A stretch of DNA of 64,000 nucleotides from positions 310,001 to 374,000 of the forward strand of contig NZ_VZPJ01000004.1 in assembly GCF_008801605.1 (NCBI RefSeq), given 5' to 3'. Position 1 is the first letter of the stretch. Each line of letters opens with the position of its first letter. The notes under the pieces were generated by a model. That model saw only the letters and a list, made by a program, of their open reading frames with translations. It was not told where the DNA came from and did no database searches. Source of the DNA: Pseudomonas brassicacearum subsp. brassicacearum. GTDB lineage: Bacteria; Pseudomonadota; Gammaproteobacteria; Pseudomonadales; Pseudomonadaceae. Made by a program: the position numbers and the translations under genes. Below, piece after piece: positions 18,048 to 25,577 of the stretch.

Positions 18048-18743
18048 CTATTTGACCCCAAGACCAATCAGTGAGCTTTCGATCTGGACGCCTGGCATCA
18101 TTTGCTGCAACCCTTCGATCAGCTTGTCCCCCGCTTCCGTCAAGGCTTCAAGCGGCATCGCCGGCAAGCTCTCCAAAATGAACCACATGCTCTTCGCGTC
18201 AGCACCGAGACGGGTTCTGACACCTTGCCGCCAATTCCAGCGACGGCAGGTCACGCCTTTGTCATCGCGCCAGACAACCTCGCCGGGGTCTGGATACTCG
18301 AAAGCAGGAGCGCCCTCTTTCATGGTGTCAAAAGGCTCGGTGCCATCGGCGACTACCAGCCGTGGGGAGCCCACATAGGCTTCAATGTTTTCCCCGCCAA
18401 CAGGGATGGCGTACTCAATACTGATTGCGTTGTAGAGATCGACGATGGGATCCAGGCTCGGCAAGCTTCCGTCACGTAAAACCCGTTTACGTAGCGCCTC
18501 AGCTGAACAAGGCGTCCGCTGCGGCTTTGCGCCGAACTTTCGGAATGTCTCCGCCCATGCGGCCAGGTGCGCATCTCCCCAGCTTGGCCCACCTTCCTGC
18601 ACGGCCTTGCAAGCGCGATCCAGCGCAGACTGAGCAACCTCAGGATGAATCAGCGGCGCAGCTCCCACCACAATGCTCAGGGCCCTGAACTCCGGAGCCA
18701 ATTCTGCAACGGCTTGATCGATCAACGGCAGTACGGACAGCAT
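18048..18743 (-). CDS. Free-standing B3/B4 (tRNA-editing-like) domain protein
   Basis: A 231-residue protein that corresponds to the B3/B4 domain of the phenylalanyl-tRNA synthetase beta chain, here alone. Recognisable parts are LRDGSLPSLDPIVDLYNAISIEYAIPVGGEN (the domain's most conserved segment) and GEVVWRDDKGVTCRRWNWRQ. In PheRS this domain hydrolyses mischarged Tyr-tRNA(Phe). Free-standing versions are common in bacteria and may edit tRNAs in trans or sense amino acids (family knowledge; function mostly open). GGAGG with good spacing supports the ATG at 18743. It is transcribed with the DapA-family gene and divergent from the XRE regulator. Confidence 0.82.
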   Translation of the reverse strand: MLSVLPLIDQAVAELAPEFRALSIVVGAAPLIHPEVAQSALDRACKAVQEGGPSWGDAHLAAWAETFRKFGAKPQRTPCSAEALRKRVLRDGSLPSLDPIVDLYNAISIEYAIPVGGENIEAYVGSPRLVVADGTEPFDTMKEGAPAFEYPDPGEVVWRDDKGVTCRRWNWRQGVRTRLGADAKSMWFILESLPAMPLEALTEAGDKLIEGLQQMMPGVQIESSLIGLGVK

Positions 18744-18796
18744 CAAAAACCTCCAGGAACCTAAATGTCATTTAATGCTAGTCAGCGACGACCAAT

Positions 18797-18813
18797 AAAG
18801 TCAATATAATGAC
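18797..18813. promoter_or_regulatory. AT-rich inverted-repeat operator, copy 2
   Basis: AAAGTCAATATAATGAC matches 16 of 17 bases of the core at 16452-16468; GTCA-N6-TGAC is palindromic. It lies between the B3/B4 gene and the divergent XRE regulator, so that regulator is the natural candidate to bind both copies. Confidence 0.65.
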
Positions 18814-18903
18814 CACTATCATCTAATATAACGGCTGAGCCGATTGACGCAGCTACTGATAAAGGCCGAAAATCCCAGCACCTTTTTCTAATGACCTTCA
18901 TCA

Positions 18904-19506
18904 ATGACCACCAATACCAGCCTGTCGACTACCTCTGGTGCTGACGCTCAAGCCGTCAGCCTGGCCGTCGCGCGCACTCTCAAACAGGCGCGCAAAGCAA
19001 AGAAGATCACGTTGGATGAGCTTTCCCGCCGCTCAGGGGTGAGCAAAGGAATGGTCGTCGAAATAGAGAAATGTACGGCGAACCCCAGTATCGGCATCCT
19101 TTGCAAAATCGCCGCCGCGCTTGGACTGTCTGTTGCAGACATCGTCAATGTGACCGAAGCCCCATCCGCCCATATCATCGACAGCCAAGACATCCCCACG
19201 CTCTGGACCGGTGACCTGGGAGGAACGGCGCGCCTCCTGGCGGGAACGTCCGGCCCTAATATGATCGAGCTGTGGCGTTGGGAAATGCATCCAGGCGAAT
19301 CTTTCGCTTCACAGGGGCATCCTCAGGGCACGCTTGAACTGTTTCATGTGGAGAAAGGCACGCTGAAATGCGTGGTAGGGGAAACAGAGTTGGTCATCCC
19401 TGCGGGGAGTTCGGCAGTGGCGAAAACCGATGTACCTCATTCCTATTCCAACGCTGGCAGATCCAAGTTGGTGTTCACCATGTCCGTGACGGAGATGCAT
19501 CAGTAG
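18904..19506 (+). CDS. XRE-family regulator with C-terminal cupin
   Basis: A 200-residue regulator: helix-turn-helix of the Cro/C1 type (about 22-75, TLDELSRRSGVSKGMVVEIE) and a cupin sensor domain (about 105-195, HPQGTLELFHVEKGTLKCVVGE and VAKTDVPHSYSN). Such XRE-cupin proteins control amino-acid, polyamine or detoxification genes and bind a small ligand in the cupin. It is divergent from the B3/B4-DapA pair. A damaged copy of its 3' part lies at 25181-25408. Confidence 0.9.
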   Translation: MTTNTSLSTTSGADAQAVSLAVARTLKQARKAKKITLDELSRRSGVSKGMVVEIEKCTANPSIGILCKIAAALGLSVADIVNVTEAPSAHIIDSQDIPTLWTGDLGGTARLLAGTSGPNMIELWRWEMHPGESFASQGHPQGTLELFHVEKGTLKCVVGETELVIPAGSSAVAKTDVPHSYSNAGRSKLVFTMSVTEMHQ

Positions 19507-19861
19507 ATACCGGCAGACTGGCAGCCAGTGAGCATATGTAAGGCGGGCGAACCAGCCAATTTCAAAAGGGCTGTGCCACCGAAAGCCATCAAGCCCCACG
19601 TAGCATCACCGCCAGGGCGCGCACTCGCAATTGTGAGTGCATCGCATGCAACTGGGGGCAAAACTGGGGGCATATTTGATTTTTTTCTGCCTGAAAACAT
19701 TGTTCTAGAGCCCAGTCAAAATGTTTTTCGGGGCTCCTGAGAGCCTTTAATGCGAAATCGCGCACTTCACAATGCAAGATTGGCTCGCTAAAACGCCTCA
19801 AAGCTCGTGGTCACGTTCGATTCCCGACATGACGGCGGCCGCCCTTCGGACAGCCATAACG
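19507..19861. other. Gene-free stretch with repeat scar
   Basis: No gene. The first 150 bases are matched by a diverged copy at 25409-25552. At 19652-19678 lies the tandem CTGGGGGCAAAACTGGGGGC, close in sequence to 3842-3869; G-rich repeats of this form are often seen next to tyrosine-integrase islands (recollection, not tested). A T-rich run follows. Confidence 0.5.
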
Positions 19862-20779
19862 TTAAAACACAAAGCCATGCCCCAACTCCCCTTCCATCCA
19901 ACCCAAAAATCGCCTGACTCTGGGAAAACTGGAGTGGGCCTTCGGGAACACTAAATGGTGGGCCGCTACCGGAGAGCTCAAAGCTTCGGGGGCGACCTCA
20001 ACGAGCGAACCGCTGGCGAGGTATTTTTGCGCCAGCAGCGTGCTTTCCAGGGCAAATCCCAACCCGTGGCTCGCCGCTTCCAGGCTCATGTAGGATCGGT
20101 CAAAACTCAAGGCGTAGGGTTTTTCGGGGCGCGCCAGGCCATGCTGAGCGAACCACTCAGGCCATCTGAGCAAAGTCGCTTCGGAAAGGATCAGGTCTTC
20201 TACCAGAAGATCCACTGCGCTTTTTACCGCGCAGCGTGCGATCAGCTTGGGCGAGGCCAGCACAGCGAAGCTCTCGTTACGCACGGTGCGCACTTCATAG
20301 CTGGGCCAGTTGGGCCGGCCATGGCGAATATCGACATCGATCTTGTCCTGGCTGAAGTGCAGTGATTCATAGGAGCAAGATAAATTGATTTGGATGTCCG
20401 GGTTGGTCAAGCGAAATGACTCCAGCCGGGGCATCAGCCAGAGCAAGCCAAAACTGGGGGAGGAATGCAGCCGCAGGCAATCCAGGCTAACGTCACTCGC
20501 CGCCCGCTCGGTAGCGACCTCAAGGCTTTGCAACAAACCGGAAATGTCCTTCAAGTACTGCTCACCCACCGGTGTCAGCGTCACCCCACGCGCTGCCCGC
20601 ACAAACAACTGTCGACCAATCATGACCTCCAGTTTGGCCAGTTGGTGGCTGATCGCCGACGGCGTGAGGTCCAGCACTTCGGCGGCTCTTGCCAGGTTGC
20701 CAAAACGCGCGGTTTGCTCGAAGGCTTGAATGGCTCTCAGCGGTGGCAGCTTGGATGAAGGGATATCGTCCTGGCGCAT
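19862..20779 (-). CDS. LysR-family regulator (GcvA-like)
   Basis: A 305-residue LysR protein with helix-turn-helix around residues 22-50 (ARFGNLARAAEVLDLTPSAISHQL) and the effector domain (about 95-300). The opening LPPLRAIQAFEQTARF and the segment SYMSLEAASHGLGFALE are typical of the GcvA/AmpR-like group. It is divergent from the SDR-MFS-transketolase operon and probably controls it; the 188-base gap holds both promoters. Ligand unknown. Confidence 0.9.
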   Translation of the reverse strand: MRQDDIPSSKLPPLRAIQAFEQTARFGNLARAAEVLDLTPSAISHQLAKLEVMIGRQLFVRAARGVTLTPVGEQYLKDISGLLQSLEVATERAASDVSLDCLRLHSSPSFGLLWLMPRLESFRLTNPDIQINLSCSYESLHFSQDKIDVDIRHGRPNWPSYEVRTVRNESFAVLASPKLIARCAVKSAVDLLVEDLILSEATLLRWPEWFAQHGLARPEKPYALSFDRSYMSLEAASHGLGFALESTLLAQKYLASGSLVEVAPEALSSPVAAHHLVFPKAHSSFPRVRRFLGWMEGELGHGFVF

Positions 20780-20967
20780 CAGTATTCAGCCTATGGTTTG
20801 GGGCTCGAACGGGGAGTGCCATTCAAGCATCTGCGGTCTGTATTGAGGAGTGCTGAATTTTATTCATGTAGCAGTGACGTTTGCGTTATTGCTCGGCATG
20901 TCCACGGGGACCACTCTGAGCCATCGATCGCTGAATCGAACCATAAAAACAATCAGAGGTACCCCTC

Positions 20968-21717
20968 ATGCTTCTTCAAGGCAAAGTCGCGATTATTACT
21001 GGCGCTGCATCCGAACGAGGTATCGGCCGTGCAACGGCTGTCACCTTCGCCAAACACGGCGCCCGCGTGGTCATTCTGGATCTCGACGAATCCGCCGCCA
21101 GTGACGCAGCGGCTACCCTCGGCGAAGGCCATCTGGGTCTGGCTGCCAACGTCGCCGACGAGGTGCAAGTCAAAGCAGCCGTCGCCAAGGTTATCGAGCA
21201 CTACGGCCGTATCGACATACTCATCAACAATGCTGGCATCACGCAGCCGATCAAGACCCTGGACATTCGCCCGAGCGATTACGACAAGGTCCTGGATGTA
21301 AGCCTGCGCGGCACACTGTTGATGTCGCAGGCGGTCATTCCGGTGATGCGCACCCAGGCTTCGGGCAGCATCGTCTGCATGTCATCCGTATCGGCCCAGC
21401 GCGGCGGCGGCATTTTCGGTGGCCCGCACTACAGTGCAGCGAAAGCCGGTGTGCTCGGACTGGGCAAGGCCATGGCACGCGAATTTGGCGCGGACAACAT
21501 TCGCGTCAACTCCATCACCCCAGGTTTGATCCACACTGACATCACCGGCGGCCTGATGCAGGATGAGCGACGCCACGCAATCATCGAAAGCATCCCGTTG
21601 GGCCGGCTTGGCGCAGCGCAGGATGTTGCCAATGCGGCGCTGTTTCTAGCCAGCGACTTGTCCTCCTACCTCACCGGCATCACGCTCGATGTAAACGGCG
21701 GCATGTTGATCCACTGA
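20968..21717 (+). CDS. Short-chain dehydrogenase/reductase
   Basis: A 249-residue classical SDR: cofactor motif TGAASERGIGRA (residues 10-21), NNAG (about 89-92) and the catalytic YSAAKAG (Tyr152, Lys156) after SSVSAQRGGG. An acidic residue after the second strand (LDLDES) favours NAD. First gene of an operon with an MFS transporter and a two-part transketolase, so it probably oxidises or reduces a polyol, ketose or sugar acid brought in by the transporter (inference). GAGG precedes the ATG by eight bases. Confidence 0.9.
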   Translation: MLLQGKVAIITGAASERGIGRATAVTFAKHGARVVILDLDESAASDAAATLGEGHLGLAANVADEVQVKAAVAKVIEHYGRIDILINNAGITQPIKTLDIRPSDYDKVLDVSLRGTLLMSQAVIPVMRTQASGSIVCMSSVSAQRGGGIFGGPHYSAAKAGVLGLGKAMAREFGADNIRVNSITPGLIHTDITGGLMQDERRHAIIESIPLGRLGAAQDVANAALFLASDLSSYLTGITLDVNGGMLIH

Positions 21718-21812
21718 CAACAGGTGTCACCACCGCTGTCCATTCAGTTCTGGATCGACGATACGTCGGGCTTCAGGCCCGGCGTTCTATAAAAACAAGA
21801 GATCAGACCATC

Positions 21813-23114
21813 ATGATGACCACCATGACGCTCGACGCTGTGTCCACAGTACGCTCCAGCGCGTATCGCAAAACTGCCTGGCGATTGATGCCTTTCCTGA
21901 TGCTGTGCTACCTGTGCGCTTACCTGGACCGGGTAAATGTCGGGTTTGCAAAGCTGCAGATGATGAACGACCTGTCCCTGAGCGAAACCGTATACGGGCT
22001 CGGCGCGGGCATGTTCTTTCTTGGTTATTTTCTCTGCGAAGTGCCAAGCAACCTCATCCTCCACAAGGTCGGTGCCCGTCGCTGGATCGCGCGCATCATG
22101 ATTTCGTGGGGCATCATCTCCGCCCTCTTCGCCTTCGTAGAAACGGCCTGGCAGTTCTATACGCTGCGCTTTCTGCTCGGTATCGCCGAAGCCGGTCTCG
22201 CGCCGGGCTTGCTGCTCTACCTCACTTACTGGTTCCCCTCCTACCGCCGCGCAAAAATGACCGTGCTGTGGTTCATCGCGATCCCGCTCTCAGGAATGAT
22301 CGGCGGGCCGCTCTCAGGCTACATCATGACCCAATTCGCAGGTTTTCAAGGCTGGGCGGGCTGGCAGTGGATGTTCGTGATCGAAGCCATTCCGACCGTC
22401 GTCGTTGGCCTGATGGTGCTGGCCTACCTCAAAGATGGCGTCCACCAGGCGACATGGCTCACCGATGAAGAAAAAACGCTGATCAGCAAAGAACTGGCCG
22501 AGGACAACAGCCGCAAAGTCACCCATGCATCGGTCGGGGCGTTCCTGCGGGACCGTCGCCTGTGGATTCTCGCCTGCATCTACTTTTGCGTGGTCATGGG
22601 CCAGTACGCGATCACCTTTTGGCTGCCGACGCTTATCCGTAACGCAGGCGTAGCCGATCCGATGCACATCGGCTTGCTCACCAGTCTCCCCTACCTGTGC
22701 GCCATCGTCGCGATGGTGCTGATGGGGCGTAGCGGCGACAAGCACCAGGAGCGCCGCTGGCACCTGGTCGGGCCAATGATTGCCGGCGCGCTGGGCCTCA
22801 CGTTGGCGGCGGTGTTCGGCACCAACCTGATGCTGTCGGTGTTGTGCCTGTGCCTTGCAGCAGCAGGCGTGCTGTCGGCGTCGTCACTGTTCTGGATGCT
22901 GCCTACCACATTGCTCGGTGGCGTCTCCGCCGCTGCGGGGATCGCCGGCATCAACAGCTTTGCCAATCTCGCGGGGTTCTGCTCGCCCTACCTGATTGGT
23001 TGGATCACCACCACAACCGGTTCGAGCGCCATCGGCATGTACCTGATTACCGGTGTGCTGTGCATCGGTGCCTGTCTGGTGCTGCGTATTCCTGCCGCTT
23101 CGGTCAATCGTTGA
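21813..23114 (+). CDS. MFS transporter, anion:cation symporter family
   Basis: A 433-residue, 12-helix major facilitator. The N-terminal LCYLCAYLDRVNVGFAKLQM is the signature of the ACS group (tartrate, hexuronate, phthalate, glucarate transporters). It stands between the SDR and transketolase genes, all on the plus strand, and likely imports the sugar-acid-like or polyol substrate of the pathway. Two starting Met pairs exist; 21813 is used. Confidence 0.9.
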   Translation: MMTTMTLDAVSTVRSSAYRKTAWRLMPFLMLCYLCAYLDRVNVGFAKLQMMNDLSLSETVYGLGAGMFFLGYFLCEVPSNLILHKVGARRWIARIMISWGIISALFAFVETAWQFYTLRFLLGIAEAGLAPGLLLYLTYWFPSYRRAKMTVLWFIAIPLSGMIGGPLSGYIMTQFAGFQGWAGWQWMFVIEAIPTVVVGLMVLAYLKDGVHQATWLTDEEKTLISKELAEDNSRKVTHASVGAFLRDRRLWILACIYFCVVMGQYAITFWLPTLIRNAGVADPMHIGLLTSLPYLCAIVAMVLMGRSGDKHQERRWHLVGPMIAGALGLTLAAVFGTNLMLSVLCLCLAAAGVLSASSLFWMLPTTLLGGVSAAAGIAGINSFANLAGFCSPYLIGWITTTTGSSAIGMYLITGVLCIGACLVLRIPAASVNR

Positions 23115-23130
23115 GTTAACGGAGAACTCC

Positions 23131-23979
23131 ATGACTGTCACATTATCTCGCGTCTCGTCCACCACTCTGGTGCAGCGCGCCCATAACATTCGCCGCCATG
23201 CCTTGCGCATGGGGCAAGTCCAGGGCCAGGGCTATGTTGGTCAGGCGCTGGGCGCGGCAGACTTGCTGGCCGTGTCGTACTTTCATGCCTTGAACTACAA
23301 GCCCGATAACCCCGAGTGGGAACAGCGTGATCGCTTTTACCTCTCCATCGGCCACTACGCGATCGCACTGTATGCGGCGCTGATCGAGGCTGAAATCATT
23401 CCACTGGATGAACTTGAAACCTACGGTTCGGATGACAGCCGCCTGCCCATGTCCGGCATGGCCGCGTACACCCCCGGCATGGAAATCACCGGTGGTTCGC
23501 TGGGCCAGGGACTGGGTATCGCGGTGGGCGCCTGCCTGGGTTTGAAGCGCAAGCAATCCGCCTCATTCGTTTACAACCTGCTATCGGATGGCGAGCTGAA
23601 TGAGGGCTCCACCTGGGAGGCGGTGATGTCCGCTTCGCACTGGAAACTCGACAACCTGATCGCCATCGTCGACGTCAATAACCAGCAAGCCGACGGACAC
23701 TCCAGCGAGGTGCTGGCATTTGAACCCATCGTTGACCGATGGCAAGCCTTTGGCTGGTTCACCCAGCGGGTAGACGGCAACGACCTGGACGCCTTGGTCA
23801 AGGCGTTCGACGCGGCCCGCAGCCATCCCGCCGCACAACCGCGCGTCATCATCTGCGATACCAAGATGGGCAAAGGCGTGCCGTTCCTGGAAACCCGTGA
23901 AAAGACTCACTTCATCCGCGTGGATGAGCATGAATGGGATGTGGCCCTGAACAACCTCGAAGAAGGCAAGACCCTATGA
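23131..23979 (+). CDS. Transketolase, N-terminal subunit
   Basis: A 282-residue protein equal to the thiamine-diphosphate-binding N-terminal third of transketolase: GQGYVGQALGAADLLA, the magnesium/TPP motif LSDGELNEGSTWEA (the first Gly of the usual GDG is Ser) and DVNNQQADG. Transketolases move a two-carbon ketol unit between sugars. Split enzymes of this kind occur in dedicated catabolic operons, such as apulose-phosphate or rare-sugar pathways (family knowledge). GGAG precedes the ATG at 23131. Its stop overlaps the next start by four bases (ATGA), so the two subunits are co-translated. Confidence 0.9.
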   Translation: MTVTLSRVSSTTLVQRAHNIRRHALRMGQVQGQGYVGQALGAADLLAVSYFHALNYKPDNPEWEQRDRFYLSIGHYAIALYAALIEAEIIPLDELETYGSDDSRLPMSGMAAYTPGMEITGGSLGQGLGIAVGACLGLKRKQSASFVYNLLSDGELNEGSTWEAVMSASHWKLDNLIAIVDVNNQQADGHSSEVLAFEPIVDRWQAFGWFTQRVDGNDLDALVKAFDAARSHPAAQPRVIICDTKMGKGVPFLETREKTHFIRVDEHEWDVALNNLEEGKTL

Positions 23980-24998
23980 GCAACGCAACCAACACGACGG
24001 CTCAGGCGCCCGAGGCGCCGAAGAAAAAGCTGACAACCTCCGCGATGATTGCTTCGATTGCCGCTGAAGGTCAGGCCACCAAATCGGCGCCCTTTGGCCA
24101 CGCATTGGCCGCCCTCGCAGACCAGCGCCAGGATATCGTGGGCTTATCGGCTGACTTGTCCAAATACACCGACCTGCACATTTTTGCCAAGGCGCACCCA
24201 GAGCGTTTCTACCAGATGGGCATGGCTGAGCAACTGTTGATGAGCGCGGCAGCGGGCATGGCTCGGGAGGGGTTCGTGCCCTTCGCGACCACTTACGCGG
24301 TGTTTGCCTCGCGCCGGGCCTATGACTTCATCTGCATGGCGATTGCCGAGGAAAACCTCAACGTCAAAATCGTCTGCGGCCTGCCTGGACTGACCACCGG
24401 GTACGGCCCCAGTCACCAGGCAACGGATGATTTGGCAATCTTCCGGGCCATGCCGAACCTGATGATCGTCGACCCCTGCGATGCCCTGGAAATCGAACAG
24501 GCAGTACCCGCCATTGCCGCGCATCAAGGGCCAGTCTACATGCGGTTACTGCGCGGCAACGTACCGCTGGTGCTCGATGAATATGGCTATAAATTCGAGA
24601 TCGGCAAAGCCAAGACCCTGCGTACGGGCAATGAGGTTTTAATCATTTCCACCGGCTTGATGACAATGCGCGCCCTGGAAGCCGCCAAGGAACTTCAGGC
24701 TGATGGCGTGGATGTCGCGGTGCTTCACGTTCCCACCATCAAGCCCCTGGATGAGCAGACTATTCTGGCTGAGGCCAGGAAGCCGGGGCGATTGGTAGTG
24801 ACTGCCGAAAACCACTCCATCATTGGCGGACTGGGCGAAGCGGTGGCAACCGTGCTGTTGCGCAATGGGGTCACGCCGACGTTCAGGCAAATAGCGCTGC
24901 CGGACGCGTTTCTCGATGCTGGCGCGCTGCCGACGTTGCATGATCGCTACGGTATTTCCACCCAGGCTTTGCGCGCGCAGATCAAGGGTTGGTTATAG
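23976..24998 (+). CDS. Transketolase, C-terminal subunit
   Basis: A 340-residue partner with the pyrimidine-binding and C-terminal domains of transketolase. The ORF starts with a low-complexity Asn/Thr/Ala/Pro segment; FYQMGMAEQLLMSAAAGMAREGFVPFATTYAVFASRRAYDFI carries the conserved Glu (AEQ) that activates TPP. It forms the active site with the product of the gene at 23131-23979. The final domain has the usual Rossmann-like part (VTAENHSIIGGLGEAVA). Substrate probably set by the SDR and MFS partners; not identifiable. Confidence 0.9.
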   Translation: MSNATNTTAQAPEAPKKKLTTSAMIASIAAEGQATKSAPFGHALAALADQRQDIVGLSADLSKYTDLHIFAKAHPERFYQMGMAEQLLMSAAAGMAREGFVPFATTYAVFASRRAYDFICMAIAEENLNVKIVCGLPGLTTGYGPSHQATDDLAIFRAMPNLMIVDPCDALEIEQAVPAIAAHQGPVYMRLLRGNVPLVLDEYGYKFEIGKAKTLRTGNEVLIISTGLMTMRALEAAKELQADGVDVAVLHVPTIKPLDEQTILAEARKPGRLVVTAENHSIIGGLGEAVATVLLRNGVTPTFRQIALPDAFLDAGALPTLHDRYGISTQALRAQIKGWL

Positions 24999-25007
24999 GG
25001 TTTAACC

Positions 25008-25034
25008 TGCAGGGGGCTGACTCAGCCCCCTGCA
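25008..25034 (+). terminator. Terminator of the transketolase operon
   Basis: TGCAGGGGGCTGA and TCAGCCCCCTGCA form a 13-bp inverted repeat with one central base, 10 bases after the transketolase stop. A second small hairpin (GGGG, loop, CCCC) followed by TTTT comes next, ending near 25051. Confidence 0.75.
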
Positions 25035-25051
25035 AGGGGGCATCCCCTTTT

Positions 25052-25189
25052 CGAGAAAGATACACATAACTTCCGGTGGACCCGAGAGCCCCAATGGAAT
25101 CTACTTTCGCCGTCACCAGTTGCTGCACAAGACGGGTAAACGCATTTTCGTCCACACCCTGATCATTCATAGGTGTCAGGGGAAATGCA
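25052..25189 (-). pseudogene. Relic of the DapA-family gene (5' part)
   Basis: 138 bases align without gaps and with few mismatches to 17864-18001, the start of the intact DapA-family gene, on the same strand. Residues LVQQLVTAKVDSIGALGSTG are still readable. The rest of the gene is missing at both ends: the fragment joins directly to a piece of the XRE gene on one side and breaks off just after the LSR codons on the other. Confidence 0.85.
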
Positions 25190-25408
25190 CCAAGGCGAAT
25201 CTTTCGCTTCACAGGGGGCATCCCTCAGGGCACGCTTGAACTGTTTCATGTGGAAAAAGGCACGCTGAAATGCTTGGTAGGGGAAACGGAGCTAGTCATC
25301 CCGGCGGAAAGCTCTGCAGTGGCTAAGACCGACGTACCACATTCCTATTCCAACGCAGGCAGATCCAAGTTGGTGTTCACCATGTCCGTGACGGAGATGC
25401 ATCAGTAG
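25181..25408 (+). pseudogene. Relic of the XRE-cupin gene (3' part)
   Basis: This stretch matches the last 225 bases of the XRE-cupin gene (19281-19506) with two one-base insertions (extra G near 25216, extra C near 25225) that break the frame, and still ends in the same TAG. It overlaps the DapA relic through GGAAATGCA, a 9-base sequence present at both original sites (17993-18001 and 19281-19289), so the pair looks like a copy that lost the intervening 1.3 kb by recombination at this short repeat. Confidence 0.85.
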
Positions 25409-25577
25409 AACACCCATCAGGCATCCTGTATGGCAGGCCAAACAGCCCATTTAAAAAGGGCTGTGCCACCGAGAGTCACCAGGTTCCACGCAGGATCACT
25501 GCCAGGGCGCGAGCTCGCAATTGCTCGTGCATTGCATGCGACAGGGGGAGCACAGTCTTTTTTCCCGGCTTGAATCG
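25409..25577. other. Continuation of the duplicated block
   Basis: No gene. From 25409 to about 25552 the sequence is a more diverged copy of 19507-19660 (shared AAAAGGGCTGTGCCACCGA and AGGGCGCG stretches). Homology fades before the P-type ATPase stop. Confidence 0.6.
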
